From: Gymnogyps californianus
Lineage: Eukaryota; Chordata; Aves; Accipitriformes; Cathartidae
NCBI RefSeq assembly: GCF_018139145.2
Contig: NC_059500.1
Coordinates: 44,625,226 to 44,689,225 of the forward strand
Direction of reading: 5' to 3'
DNA length: 64,000 nucleotides
The notes under the pieces are model-generated. The model was not told the origin of the DNA. It was given only the letters and a program-made list of their open reading frames with translations, and made no database searches. Below are positions 26,641-40,238 of the stretch, piece by piece; position 1 is the stretch's first letter; the number at the start of each line of letters is the position of its first letter. The position numbers and the translations under genes are program-made.

Positions 26641-26760
26641 ATCTGACGCCAAAAGAAAAACAAATCCCCTGAGAGCTTGGATTTAACTGGCACAAGCCTT
26701 GACAGGCTTTTTTTCCCCCCTCTTCTTTCCCCCTTAGAGAGCGAGCTTGTGAAAGTGTGA
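26380..26760 (-). promoter_or_regulatory. CpG-rich patch, putative internal TRPM3 promoter
   Basis: CpG dinucleotides are scarce over most of the window but cluster here: about fifteen lie between 26395 and 26750, for example in GCGCC, CGGAGGGCGGTCGC and GCTTCGCTCGC on the minus strand. The patch sits over and just upstream of the candidate first exon and is flanked by ordinary AT-rich intron. I see no TATA box; a C/T-rich tract (about 26710-26735 on the plus strand) and CACTTTCACAAGCTCGC lie upstream on the gene strand. The clustering suggests a small CpG island with a TATA-less promoter on the minus strand. No transcription start can be assigned from sequence alone. Confidence 0.5.
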
Positions 26761-27623
26761 TAAGGTGCTCTGAGTTCTTAAGTTCAACCCAGGAAAACAA
26801 ATCCTTCAAAAGAAACAGTATACTAAGCTGGAAAGAACCTGAGCACACAAGAGAGATTGTTAATCTCCAAAGAATGAAACCAGTGTCTTTATTGGGTAAC
26901 TGTGAGAAATCTATACACAGTTGAAATATATTGCAATTAATCAACAATGGCATTTTTCCAAAGAAGCTGGGGTTTGTCACTGTTTCTCACCACAGTTGCT
27001 CTACTGTAGTGAATGTAACTTTTCAGAAAGTCATAAACATAAACCTTTGTCTTTCAGAGACAAGCAACTGCATTGTTTTCAGCTTAAGTAAAATTTAGTA
27101 ACTTAAAACACAACTTGAATGTTTACAAATTTGGGGACTACTTCTTTACTGTAGCCTCTTGATATCAACACTGAAGAACAACATTTTCATATGAACATCA
27201 CTCAGATTTTTTTAGTACATAGCAATTATATGTGTTCAATTACTTACTTCAAGAGTTTTCCAAATATAAAATATTTTGACTCTCTCCCCCCCCCAAGTTT
27301 GGATGAATTCCTCTCTACTCCTACATATGCATACATACCCTCCTTTCCTTTTCAATAAGGCTGCATCTAATGCATGTAAAACATTCTGTCCACCCTTGCA
27401 CTGATGAATACACAAGCACTAAACTATTCTGCATGTACATTAGCTCTGATGGGCCCAGGATGGGCAAGGCTGAGCATATGCATCAACTTCTAAACTTCTT
27501 ATACCATCACACATGTTGAGAAGCTTCTGCTAGGCTGGCTAATCCATGAGATTTTTTTTTCTCTCTTGGTTCCCTGTTTTTTGTAGATGTATTTTGTATG
27601 TAATATATATATGAAGCAGGTAC

Positions 27624-27661
27624 ATATACACACTCTGTATGCATATATATACACACTCTGT
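27624..27661. repeat. Two copies of ATATACACACTCTGT
   Basis: Identical 15-bp copies at 27624-27638 and 27647-27661 (period 23) inside a TA/CA-rich stretch. A minor local duplication. Confidence 0.7.
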
Positions 27662-30039
27662 TCCAGCAAAGCTACGACCTGTGAGATTTCTCTGCCACAC
27701 AGTTCAGAGCCATAGAGACCATGTGCACATCTTGCGAGATCTCTTTAGCACTGCATCAGACCAAAGATGGTCTGTGGAGAACAGCAAAGGTAGAAAAAGC
27801 TGCAGTGTCAAGAGAGCAGCTAGTAAACAGCTCAATGAGGCAAAGAATATGACTGAGGAGTCAGCAGGAAAAGATTGCTTGCATTTTAACACAAGGAAAT
27901 TTGGTTTGGTTGAGAGGGTGGAGAAAGAGTGAGAGGAGGAAAGGAAAGATTTCACACGATCGAGATAACTGAGTAAAAATCCAAATCTGACTTTGAAGTG
28001 AAACTTCAGTACTTGGACTTGACAAGATTCTGGAGATTGTTCCTGGATTCAGGTTTCAGCTTGCAAGGTAACCTGGGGCAGAAGCCACATCTTTTGTCTT
28101 AAAAAATCAACAGAAGCAACAACGGTTATACTCATTCTCATATGTCACCCAGTCGCACTGTGAAGGATGTTTTATAGATAGGGACTTAGGTAGAATTGGC
28201 ATATGCCACTGATGCTGCAGGAAATTGCAACTGTCTTTGCCATAGTTCATTTAAAGATGCATTAATGTTATAACTCTCTGGCAATGAAACTACCAGTGCC
28301 ATAGAGACTCCTGTATTTTGAGGAGTAATAAAGAAACAGCTAACAAACAGAGATAGCTGTTTTTTTCAATATGGTATAATCGCAAAATAACACTTTCAGA
28401 GAGGTGGATGCTGCACATTTAATGCTACAAACATACACATTATTTACATTTTCAACCCAGCTCACTGTTAATGAAACGAACTCTCAATCAGCAGTTAGCA
28501 ATGAGGTCAGTACTGACTCCTCATAAAAGAGGAGAGCAAATATTAAAAATGAATCAAGAACAGAAATTTTTCAGGAAGATAAATTCTGGCAGATTTTAAC
28601 ATGTTATGTAGCTGGGATGCTTAACTGCTGACCTCCAAATTAATATTATTTTAAAAAGAGCACCAAGAGTGACAATTTTAGAAACCTGCAATTTCAGTGG
28701 CAGAGCAGAACTGGAGGCATTTCTAACCCTCTGCTTCCCAACTTTATCTCCAACAAGTACCCAGGTTCTAAGACAGGTTTCACGGGGGCAAGAGAGGTGT
28801 TGTTAAAAGCCTTTCTCTACCTTGCAGTGGGGCAGAGCAGCTGGACAGGCAATGGAGTATTACTGAAGCAAATTACAGATAGGATTTGCAGGAGCATCTG
28901 GTGACTGAACTACATCAGTGCTATTGCAAGCTGATGCGATTAGTGTTCCTTAATCAAATGGGCACTTTTGCAAATTCCACTGTCTCTGAGTAAGGACCCT
29001 GCATCTGTAAACTTCGATAGCTAGATTAGTACAAAGGATGGCAATGCTTCGATATAACCTTATTACTAGGTGTGCTCAAGCCAAATTTCTACCCTTCCTT
29101 TCAGCATTGCTGAAATTATAAGCACTTCTATGTCTTGCTTGAAGGATTAGGAATTGAACTCTCTGGACATTAAGATAGGAATCATTAGACTGTCCCAAAA
29201 TGTTTCATTTTCTAACAGATGTTTATTACTAGTAGCATCTTAGAGGCTGGCCATCAGGCCTTTACCCACTAGAGCTGTACTTCTGTACATTTTGTTCTTC
29301 TTCTAACTGATTTCCTAAACACTTTATCATCAGAGTTGTTCCAAGAACAATGCTGAATTGTCTTAAAAATGAAGCTGTATTCAGGAGAGAGTAGGAGGGC
29401 ATAGAATGCAGTCATTTATTACTACAGTACATTACAGAATTTATGTTAGCATTGTTTACCAGATGTAATTTTTATACTGTACTTAGAAGAAATAGAGTAA
29501 TTTAAAAATAATCAGGACCATTTCACTCAATAGTTTACAATTTTAAGCATTATGTCTGACATTTTTCTTACTGCAAGGTAACGGAAATGAAAATTGTATG
29601 TCTCTGTTAATGCTGCTATGCAAATTTGTATTTATGCTTTATATATTTTCAAAACATTATATAGACCAAACATATGTGACCAGTTGTTATTATCCATGCT
29701 ACTGATAAATGAACTGGAAAGATTAACAGACATTTAAAAAAGAACGAGGGAGAATGATTAGATCCAAGAACTAGTGTAGACATCGAGGCTCCTACAGACC
29801 TCCTCAAGATCAGTAGAAGTGCAACGGGAAAATTTTAAAGAAAAGCTTATTAAAATGAAGGATATATTGTAAAGAACACTTTCTAAAAGTACCCCTATTT
29901 CCTTCTTATGGCTACTGGCATATGAGGGGAAGAATTAAGCCTGTTGACTTCATTCATGATGCTTCTTTAGAGAAATATTTATGATTTCACCAAATCTGCT
30001 GTGAGGTTGAAGTTGTTTAAATAAGTAAATAAACCTTTT

Positions 30040-30790
30040 CTAGCAAGAAAGCCCTACTTGATCAGATGATGGGTTCATCTAGCCCACTATCCTGTCTCTA
30101 CAAGTGCCACAAATAGGTGCTAGCGAAAAGGAGAAACATGTCAAATACATATAATGGTTTTTCCTAATAGTTTCTCAGCTAGCAACTATTTTCTGCTCAT
30201 GTACTTTCTGTGTTGTTGTGATTTCTATGTGGTCCGTAACCCTCCATGGGGTTTCCTCCACAAACTTGCTTGCTGATTTCATGCAAACTTTCAGCATCCT
30301 TAACATCCTTCTCCTTGCTGCAGGGGGAATCAGTTCCTTCTGTTTGTTTTGAATCTGACTCCTCATACTTTCCCATGACGTTTATTACTGAGACAGGCAG
30401 TGAACAGTCAATTCCCATCCATCCTCTTCATACCAGTCATGGTTTTCAAGATACATTCTTAATTCTCTCCCCCCACCCCTGCCCCGATTAACCATTTATG
30501 AAGTATTTCCTCATATAGAAACCATTTGTTACCTTTTATCTTACTTGCTGTCCTTCTCCAAACGTTTTCCAGTTAATTTTATCCTTCCTTCTGGGAGGAA
30601 CCAGAACTATGCACCAAAGGTGAACTACAGATTGGTATTGTGGCAAGCAGATATTCACTGTTTTGGTATCTATTCCTTTCCTAATAATTCCTACAAAAAA
30701 TTGATTTGGTTTTCTCGACCACCACTGCTGAGCACTGTGGCAATGCTTTCACAGAAGTATCTAGCATAACCCCAATATTTCACTCCAGTG
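30040..30790 (-). mobile_element. Old CR1 LINE relic, antisense copy (two conserved blocks)
   Basis: On the plus strand the first block (30066-30115) has GGTTCATCTAGCCCACTATC then CTGTCTCTACAAGTGCCA, matching the antisense start of ancient amniote CR1 copies (GGTCCATCTAGCCCAGTATC). The second block (about 30510-30790) keeps CCTCATAT, CTGTCCTTCTCCAAACGTTT, CTATTCCTTTCCTAATAATT and the tail AGCATAACCCCAATATTTCA, in the same order as the consensus (...CTATCCCTTTCTTAATGATT... CACAATGACTCCAAGATCTC). The stretch between them is barely recognisable. No open frame survives. The element's sense strand is minus. Confidence 0.65.
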
Positions 30791-33700
30791 TAGTAAAGAA
30801 TTTATAATACTAATTGTAAAGAACTGCTATAAAAATCAAGCTATTTTAATCAAAATCTGACAGAACAGCAACACATCTATATGAAGTTCTAATTTATGTC
30901 AAATGTAGCTTAACAAATCATAATGAAACATGATATCACAGAAGCCTATACGTGCACATACATAACTGGAAAGTAGAATACACAGGAAATATTTTTCTGC
31001 CATTCAGCGCTGGCAGACTATTTATCTTTTAAACGAGTAAACTTGTTTTTGGCTTCTAAAAAAGTGTAACACTATTCCTAACTCCTCAAATTAGGGAAAG
31101 AAAATAACCTTCACATTAAGACAGATCTCATTGCTCTCTAATAAAAAATTGTGAGGTTAAAATGCACACGTAGGAGTTTTGCACTGAATCTAATTTTGGT
31201 CTGAACTACTTGATTTCTAAATTGCTCATTCTACCCCACAAATGTATGACAGCTATAACATTGTCTGCTCTTTCATTAGAGTGAGGTGGTTTTGCTAGCC
31301 ACTGTGTGGGTTCTGAGTTGATGAAGCAATTAAAATTAAATTGTACATAATTGTATGAAAGGGCCTGAAGGAATGGGGATTCCAAACGTTCCCCAAGCCT
31401 AAATATTCAAATGGACCAATTATATGCCACTGTTCACATTTCATCTCATCTTCCAGCCCTGCAGTTATTCACAAGTCCCTCTGAGCCCCTGCATAATGCA
31501 GCCCCACAGGCATCCTTTGCTAGAATGCCTTTGTTGAGGTCCTGGTTTTACCACCCTCTAGCCTTCCTCCAGACACCATTTTGGAGAAATGGAACAAGAG
31601 AAGAGCCAGTTATAAGAGATGAGACAACATTGCTGATCAGCTCTCTTGTCTCCCTCCTCTTCTGCTGAGCCAAACTCACCATTTTCTCAGATGGAAAAGA
31701 AGGGAAGCTTCCCTTAGCTGAAGAAGGGAAAAATTCAGTTTGCCCACTGAAACACCCAGAACGCAAAACACCGGAGGATGCTTCTTTTGGGCAGGGCAAC
31801 ATCCTTTTCCCTCTCTACACCCCTCCGTGCTTCTTCACCATCTCCTCCCTTCTCTTCTCCTGGAGACTCCTTGCATCTAGGTATCTCCTATGGGTCATCC
31901 TGTTTGAAACCCTTCATTCACCAAACCAAGGGCAAGCATGATGCTGCCTCCTCCGCGTTGTCCTGTTGATAACTCCTCTCTTCCGTTTTGCTTGGCACAA
32001 CATGAGGGTGTAACACTCGGGCTTCTGGCAGGAGGAACGGCCACCGCAGCTCCCTGCACAAACACTGTCACCAAATAGACACAGGACAAAAGAGTCCAAG
32101 GAGAAGCATCTCTCACCCTGGCAGCACAGTCTGGTGTAGCTGTGATGCTTCTTAGGTTTTCTGTGTTATAAAGGGAAATTCTTAATTCTGTTTTTTTGTT
32201 GGCATTTTGGAACTATGTGATTTTGAATTATATAAGCCGTTATTATTCAGACCTGATAATGTCAGTTGTCATTCCATATTCTGATATGGAATAAACTAAT
32301 GGCACCGTGCTTTCTTCTGCTGATAATCATACTGCCCAAGTTGCATACATTGGAATGAAACATGTTATCATTTCTGATTATGTCACATCATTGAGCAGGT
32401 AGGGTCAAGTGGAATTTGCATTATTAACTTAGAAAAAATTGAACCGGTTTCAAATCACACAGGAAGATTTAACAACGCAGTCTAAGTCCTATTATCTCTT
32501 TGGACTAATGATTTTAAGTGGACTTTAGCTGCAACCAAGAGAGAACTGGAAGCAGGTATTCTTTCTGCCAAGTCTTCATAGCTGTAGCTTTTTACAGACA
32601 CAGAGAAAATTGTAAACATACCTATTCCTTGTATGTAGCCCAATCTGATAACCAACATCTCATATGAAGCAGGGATAAAATATTATGGAAATATTTCAGG
32701 TTGATACTCATGTTTTTTCATTCTCCAGTGAAAATCTATTTATATGGTCTGCATTATAAAGAGAGAACAAAGCCAGCCCTGTAAGTTTGCTATGAGATGT
32801 GCTGGACTAATGTGACATTTTTTGAGATATTCAGGGTTGTTAGACATAAACTGGGACTGTCTGTCCAAGTTTCTCATTTTTGTATTAAAGTACAACTGTG
32901 TAGAGTACAACACTGCAGAAGTAGCAGGACAGAGATTTCTGCAAGGAAAGAAACTACAAAAGATACATTTCAGAAAATGCAAGAGCAGATCAAATGGCTA
33001 AATATTTAACACATTAAGAAACAATTAGAAACTGGTGAGATATACAAAATTACATTAGAATTCCAAAGCATACATTGAAAGAAACTTGCTTATAGTAGAT
33101 GATTCCCCCAAACAGGCACATCTTTTCTCCCCCTTTTTTTTCAATAATAATGCAAGTTCCATGCCTATTTTTCCAAATGTCTCTGTTAACAGCTTTGTAA
33201 AGAGACCATATGAAGATTTTCTTAATTCATTATATAAAATTGCAAACTGCTGCCAAATTAAGTGATCGCTATTGGCATGGAGGGGGACAGAAGAATGTGG
33301 GAGCAGTAATTATAGATGACTAGTTCACAAGACAGGGCATAGTAACACTCCAAAGACAGCACAGAGGACTTGCATCAATCACTTTCACTATGAAAGAAAA
33401 AAGGGCCAAAATTTTCAAGAGCCACAAAATTTATTAACGTGACTTCTTTTTATGGGAAATCTGGCACGATAAACCTGTCAACATGAAAGCCATTTTGTAG
33501 TTTCTTCACCTTTTATGTCCAGCCCTGGTCAAAAAAAGAAAAAGAAAAACCTTTAGGTATATGCATGGACACCAAAACCGGGCGTGGGAAAGAGACTGAA
33601 AACACACTGTTTGAATCCCGTTAAGACTCCAGAGCTCTAGTGCACAGCAGACATCCCCAGAGGGCTGAAATGACTACCACACTCAGCACAGACTTTCTGA

Positions 33701-35516
33701 GAAACCATTATCATGGGACAGCAATCGCCAACAAACCGTGGTTTACCTAATTCACTGAACTCTGGCACTAACTTAATCCTGCTCTAGTCTGGAGAACAAT
33801 ATGGAAGAACCTATGGAATTTATCTTTACAGCACAGCTGCAAGGCATGTCCTCCACTGTGATGAGGTATTACCAACAGAGGTTATTCACTTTTTAAAAGA
33901 TTTTCCTGGATAGCACACAAAATCCTGTACAGACAGAGAACAGATGATCACTGCACCCTCCATGCACAGAAATCCACATCAGCACTGGTACTGGAAACCA
34001 TTTAGAGCACTAACCACACCAAAACACGGGAGTAAAACATGGCTTCCAGGCTGTAAACACACCACGCCAGATGGAGAACTTGGTCCCCAGATTTTGGCAA
34101 AACTTCAGCCAGGATCTCTAAGCTATTCTTGTAACTATCTTCGTGTCAGATTCATCAGTGTGTGCAGACTGTGCTGGAAGGTAGGCGGGGTACCGTCCTG
34201 GACCACTCTTGCCAATTTTATTATACAAAACATGGGTACTAAAGTGCATAGATCCTATATGTATGCAACTATTTCATTATCTGTCCTATAACCTACATTT
34301 CTTACTTTTCCTTTCCCAGTACTTTACGCACCAGATTTTACTGATTTCTGCCCTAGGAAACATCAAATAACAGAGAGATACGTTTTAGGCATGTGTCAAG
34401 CCCCATGTATCATTTAGAGCCTGACAGCCAAATTGTGGCATTGACAACAGTGCTTCCAACATTAGCTTGTTTATATGTGTTCTCGTGAAGAGATGGTGGA
34501 CATATTCTGAACGAAGTTACAATATTGCTCTCCCTAATTTGCCATTCAAATGGCATTATAAAGAACAGCTCCAATATTTTTTTTGTTCCAGATGTCATTT
34601 TTTATTATGCGATCTGTTGTGACCTTTGATTTCAGTAATATGTTGAACTGAAACCAAATGTACTTTAGCTAACTCTTAAATAAAGGGAAGAGTTTAATAA
34701 ATGATGCCAGTGACATACCACTTGAAACCAAACTGAGCAAAATGCTAGCAAGCCTTGATACTGGTGTCAAACAGAGCTAAGGAAGACATTTCTCAGCAGA
34801 TTAGGTCAAAATGGATGTTTTGACTTTGACTCACAGTTGCCTTTCACCAAACATGAAAGTGGATGGAGGAAGTAAAGACAAGTTTTTAAGCTGGAGAACC
34901 TACATCCAAGTCACAGCTATTACTCTGACATTTGCACAAAGCGGGAATGGGAAAGCATTGAGACATATAATGAATTACAAAAGGTAAATGCTTTCTTTTC
35001 ACTTTGTTGCTTGTACCTGCCCATGTCTGGTCAGAACAAAGAGAGAAGACACACTTCCAGGAAGAAGCTGGAAGCACCACGGAGGCGAGCAGGGGAAGAG
35101 AGAGCAGTCCTCCGGCCTCCGCAGTGACTCCTGCAGCCAGGAGCATGGCAGCTCTCTCCCAAAACCCCTCTTTGGAAGGTTTGGATCCTTCCATACCAGT
35201 GCATGAACAGCTGTTTCTCTCCTCCCAGTGCAGACCTTTCTTCTCTGCCTTGTCTGACACAATGCAATGGAAAATATCAGAGAAAGTCCTATGCTGCCTG
35301 ATAGCTCTTCTTCCATGCAACCCTTAGTTGCTTTTGTTGGGAAGGGGGAGGGCAGGAGGCAGAAAAATCTTTTATTCATTAAAAACGTCTTGTGACCAGT
35401 TGCTTGAGCAAACACATAGCAGACCCAAAGTGTGGCTCTTATAAACCTGTTTCCGAGAAAGGAAACTTGCTCCCTGCAGTAACAGTTACATTTCTTTTAG
35501 AAACACTTCTACGAAG

Positions 35517-35583
35517 TTTGGCATTATAGTATTTTATTTCCTATGGATTTTGGCATTATAATATTTTGGCATTAATATAATCT
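35517..35583. repeat. Three local copies of a TTGGCATTATAATATTTT-like unit
   Basis: TTTGGCATTATAGTATTTTA, TTTTGGCATTATAATATTTT and TTTTGGCATTAATATAATC follow one another within 67 bp. A local AT-rich amplification with no coding potential. Confidence 0.7.
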
Positions 35584-38500
35584 AGGCTTAGCTGTATAGT
35601 TAGCATTTTTTTTTTCTGTTAAGTACCCAGAGATTGTTGACATTTGATTTTCCTGAAAAACAATATCCCAGTTTCAATTGTCCACCTAATGCAATGTTTC
35701 AGACCAGGAATAAATAAATAAGAAAAACACAACTAAAGTATAACCTAATGATTAAATTCCTGAATTAATCAGGAGTATAGTAATACCTTACAGATACTTT
35801 TTCCTTATAAAGATATGGTTTTATTGCAATATCTACAGCATATTTGCATAGCTGTGAGTGAAGAAGTTGAAAACATCTAGAGAATATGAGCATTTATGAA
35901 GCCACTGGAGTGAATGATCAATTTGAAACACTGCCAGATAAACCCTGATTCAGACATTGTGAACAGTACAAGAAATTGTTTTTATGCACTTTGCTTATGC
36001 TTTGAACATACAATGCTGTCATGGGGGAAGCATGTGTAATTGTGTAATGATGCAAGCAGCATATTTAAAATGTCATAGTTCAGCAAATCTGAAATAGTTA
36101 GACAGTCCCTTGTAGAACTACAAAGATTCTGTTTTTAGGTATATTTATTCACCGAATGTTTATAGCATTATGTAATGCAATATTTTTTAAAAAGGTTCAG
36201 GTTTTGTAACCTATATTGCTGCACCAATGCAAAAATCAGTCATGCAAAAACTAGCAGCATATTTATAGTTTTCTGATCTTATTCAGCCCATACAAATTCC
36301 ATGTGATGCACATATCTGTCAGGGTCAAGAAATAAGGCATTATTTTTTTATGCCAAGGAATTTTCATTATCTTTCTAGTATTTTTGACTCAAAATCATAA
36401 CTACACTTGAGAACCTGAAGACCTTTGTCACACTACAATATTTTTCATCCAGGTTGAATGCTCCAGTGTTGATCACTGCTCCTTTACTCCCCTTGGCAAT
36501 GAAACATTGCTTTTTCCTTCTTTCTGTCAACAGTCTATACTGATTCAACTTCATTTAAAAAATAAAGATCGCTGTGACTAGTGCTATCAACTCTTCCCCC
36601 CTTTCAGATGAAAGCAGTCAGACTACCTAATCCAAGAGCCCTATAACATTCCAAAAAAGGGAAAATTTCACACAGATAAAATTAAAAAATGCACAATTCT
36701 ATCACTCAGATTTTGAGCCCAATTGTAGATAGGTGCATAATGTAAGATATTTTTTGTCATATAGTTCCATGTGTACAATAATTATTTGTCTTTTTCCCTG
36801 TGGACTGTGAAATTTCACAGGTTGTTCCTCAGCATGCGCTTTCTTAATTGGCAAAGGAAGTTGAATATAATCAGTTATATTCAATGAAATCATTATTCCA
36901 ACTGTTCTGTGACTCAAGTTTGACTGTAAAAGCACACACATTTTTCCAAGACGCATGTAATAAAAGTCTTAGCACATTTTTTTCTTTTTGTGCACATGAA
37001 TCCATTATTCCTGTTTTCTCCCTGAGGTTTAGTCCTAACCATGTGGTTTAAATGGAAGTAAACACATCATATTCTTTAATAACAAAGCACCAATCACCAA
37101 ATATGATGTTATAAAGTTTCATGACTTTTCTTCAGGTCAAAGTAGAAGGAAAAGAATAGCTGTGAGACAGAACTTCTTATTAAATCACGGACTAAGAAAA
37201 GAAGAAAATCACAGGAAATATAAATTAAGTAGGTGCTTCTACTGTTTCTTGTTTGATCTGAACAGAGGGTCTTCCTTTAAAAGGACTGTTGAAAAAAATC
37301 AGCTAGTATCTTAGTCTCAGGAAGTTTGAAACTTAGTTCAATCTGCTGAATTCCTCAAGCAAAAGACATGATATTAAAAACTCAAGCAGGATTTTAATTC
37401 TAAATTCTTGTGTAATAAATAACTTCAAAGGTGATCAATATCTGAATTTGATCATATTAACCATGACGTGTATCAACACATAATTATGACCTACATTACA
37501 AATAATAGCAAATATTTAACTGGATTTTCCATTCTATTTTAATTTATGGATTTAGCTTTGCTTGATGTTTGAAAGCTTTGCTGAAAGGCCTTCTTTCAGC
37601 CTATTCTGGCTTTGACTTAACAAGACTATTAAGCCAGTTCTACAGTTTTGTTTCTAATCCTTGAATTAATATTAGGATTGCAATTTTATAGTGAACCTGG
37701 GTGGGCCTCATTAAATCTCAAATCCTGCAAATTCTTCTATGTGGGCAACCCACAGTGTCATGACTTCAGAAAATTTGAAGGACTGGAGCCTAGCAATGAG
37801 GAAAACAAGCCCCATATTTTCACATTGCTATCATACTTCCTTGTGTTTTTAGCCATAACAGTTAGCTGATTCTGTGTACTAGTTTCATGTACCAGCTGCC
37901 AGAAATAGTCTGAACAAGAAAATGATACTGCTGTTGCATAGTTCCTTACATGCAATAATTCTTGCAACTGTATATATACATGTATAAGCATAAAACACAA
38001 TTGGGGCGGGGGATCTCCATTACACCAATCTGGAAATAAACAGCAAGCATGAATACGCTAGGTGAAGCCTTGGAAGGAGACTCTGACTCATGGGCAAAAT
38101 GTTATAAACATTCATCACTCAATAACCCCACTCTCTGGGATTGAGCCCCATATCTCCTTCTCCCCCCAAATTTGAAATGAATAGTCATGATAAAGGCTGT
38201 TGACAGATGATATCCACCTGCAGAGAATTAAGCTCATAACTTTTGCACTGTTACAGGAAACAGCCTGGCAAGCCACTGTGAAGGCATTTGAACATGAAGA
38301 CAGGAAGAAGAGAGCTGTCTCTACTTTTTGGTAGATCTTATCCTCTGTTTTTTCCTCCAGTACCTAGTAAAAAATTTTCATGTGAATAGACACATTTTGT
38401 GGAACAACTTTCTATGAAGTATTGAAATATTTTCTATAGGCTAGTCAATCCCTCTTCCTTCTCCCTCATAAAGGCTAGATGACTTCCTTAAACCACTCTT

Positions 38501-40204
38501 GACCTCAGATGCAAGCTATAGGCACAAGGAAATAAGTGTTGCTATGACTTGTGCTACCAGCTAGTCAGTCTGGGAAGTCACAGCTCTCTTTTTACTTGGA
38601 AAGGTATACGAGAGAAAGTAGAGTTGTGATGTAAGACATAGCTTAGACCATGTAGTGTAAAACATTAATACCGCTGGTATGGCAAGTACAATTTCCACTC
38701 TGTCACCCCACAAAGACTAAGGTGGAGTTCATTGCTGCTGAGGGGTCAGACAGGACTGGCAAAATTGGCAGTCTCTTCAGTCACTGATCACGAAATTGGA
38801 ATTTGAGTCCCTAGACACAAAGTGATTGACGTGAACATTTCCAACAGGCAATTCATCTGTTTTTTGGTGGTTTTGTTAAGTTTTTTTTCACTTTTGCCTG
38901 CTATGAGACTTGCATTAAGATCTGCAGTGGCAGAAATCAGAACACAACCATGTCTGAAGACCCTTATTGTTTGTGCAGAAACTACTTTGGAAAGCAAGGT
39001 GGTACGGGCCTTTCATTAAATTAATACAAATCAAATATTGTCTGTTAAAAGACAATACAGTGCCACTATTAATCACCTTGAACTCTACACGGTTATTCAA
39101 TTCTACATACACACAAATGTACATATGACTGAGGATAAAAATTACTGCTGCTCTCCAGCACTGTATGTTCAGTGTAGCTTGCAATGTTCCAGAGGATTCT
39201 GGAAGGAATAAAACACACAAATTGCGGCTAATTAGAGCTTCTGAGTTTAGTGAATACTCATAGTACAGAGATGGAAAAAACCCAGTTGAGGAGCTTAGTC
39301 TTACTATTTGCAAAGTTGTATGATGGGGGGTTATTCAGAGGGAGGGCATGTAAGCAGCTTTAAATTACTTTCTTGTTTTGACTTGACTTTGAAATAAGGA
39401 TTTTAATGTAATTTTTTTTAGAAAATGCAGTTTTGAATATGCTGGATATTAAAATCTAGTGATGGGGAAAAAAAATACCCAAACACTTTTTACTTAAAAA
39501 AGGCTTGAGCAATTTCTCTTTTTTTGTTGAGTTTAAATCTCCTGGAATTTGATTACACAGCACATTCCAGCTATCTGCCTCAGCAGGCCCCTCTATCAGG
39601 ACTTGCTGATTACTACTTATGCATTGTTTCAATGTGAGCCCTTGAAGGATTTCATTTAACACAGATTAGTACCTTTATTAAACTGTGGTTAATTGAAGCC
39701 TCTGAGCTCTGCTAAATATTGTTCAGTGAAGTGGATTAGTTGTTTTAATTTGTTGCTCTCTCACACACAAAAATAACACTGAATGAAATAACTACCTTTT
39801 CCATTGGGCTACGGAGGGTGACATTACTACAGGGCTTTTAGCTTACGTATTTTAAACTGGCAGTTTCCTAACTTACAGGGATGCTTATGGTTCAGCAAAC
39901 TTAGAAACTAAGTTGACCCCAATAGCACTCTCTTGGATTGGTTTAATTTTTAAAAAGAATAAATTAAGGCCACCATCAACAATGTCTTACCAAACATGTG
40001 ACTAAAATCTGGCACGGTTTTCTCTGATCAGAAAAGAAAAAACAGAAAAAAATACTTGCTGGAACATTTTTAATTCTTATTTTAAATGTAATTGTTTTCC
40101 TAAGGGTTTCTGTAAATAGTGTTTTATCTGACAGCTTTATTCTCAGTTGAACAGCAATATTAAGAAAGATTATAAAAACTTAAGGAATAATCCTATACCC
40201 ACTG

Positions 40205-40238
40205 CAGTCAGTGACTCATTAAAGAGTGTCACTGACTG
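40205..40238. repeat. 11-bp perfect inverted repeat
   Basis: CAGTCAGTGAC (40205-40215) and GTCACTGACTG (40228-40238) are perfect reverse complements around a 12-nt loop. No pairing extends beyond the stem, so it is too short for a microRNA precursor, and no T-tract follows. Confidence 0.8.

Noticed and set aside
26582..26980. 132-codon minus-strand ORF over the CpG patch
   Set aside because: No family resemblance, and it is not in frame with exon E through the donor at 26378. Its length is partly explained by the GC-rich composition.
30469..30485. Second G-quadruplex motif (C6-A-C4-TG-C4 on the plus strand)
   Set aside because: Only three separated runs, so it does not meet the four-run pattern.
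34886..35415. Overlapping 138-144-codon minus-strand ORFs as a new gene
   Set aside because: Several frames are open on both strands at once, with no domain, no clear splice context and no homology I recognise. Kept only as a composition oddity in the findings.
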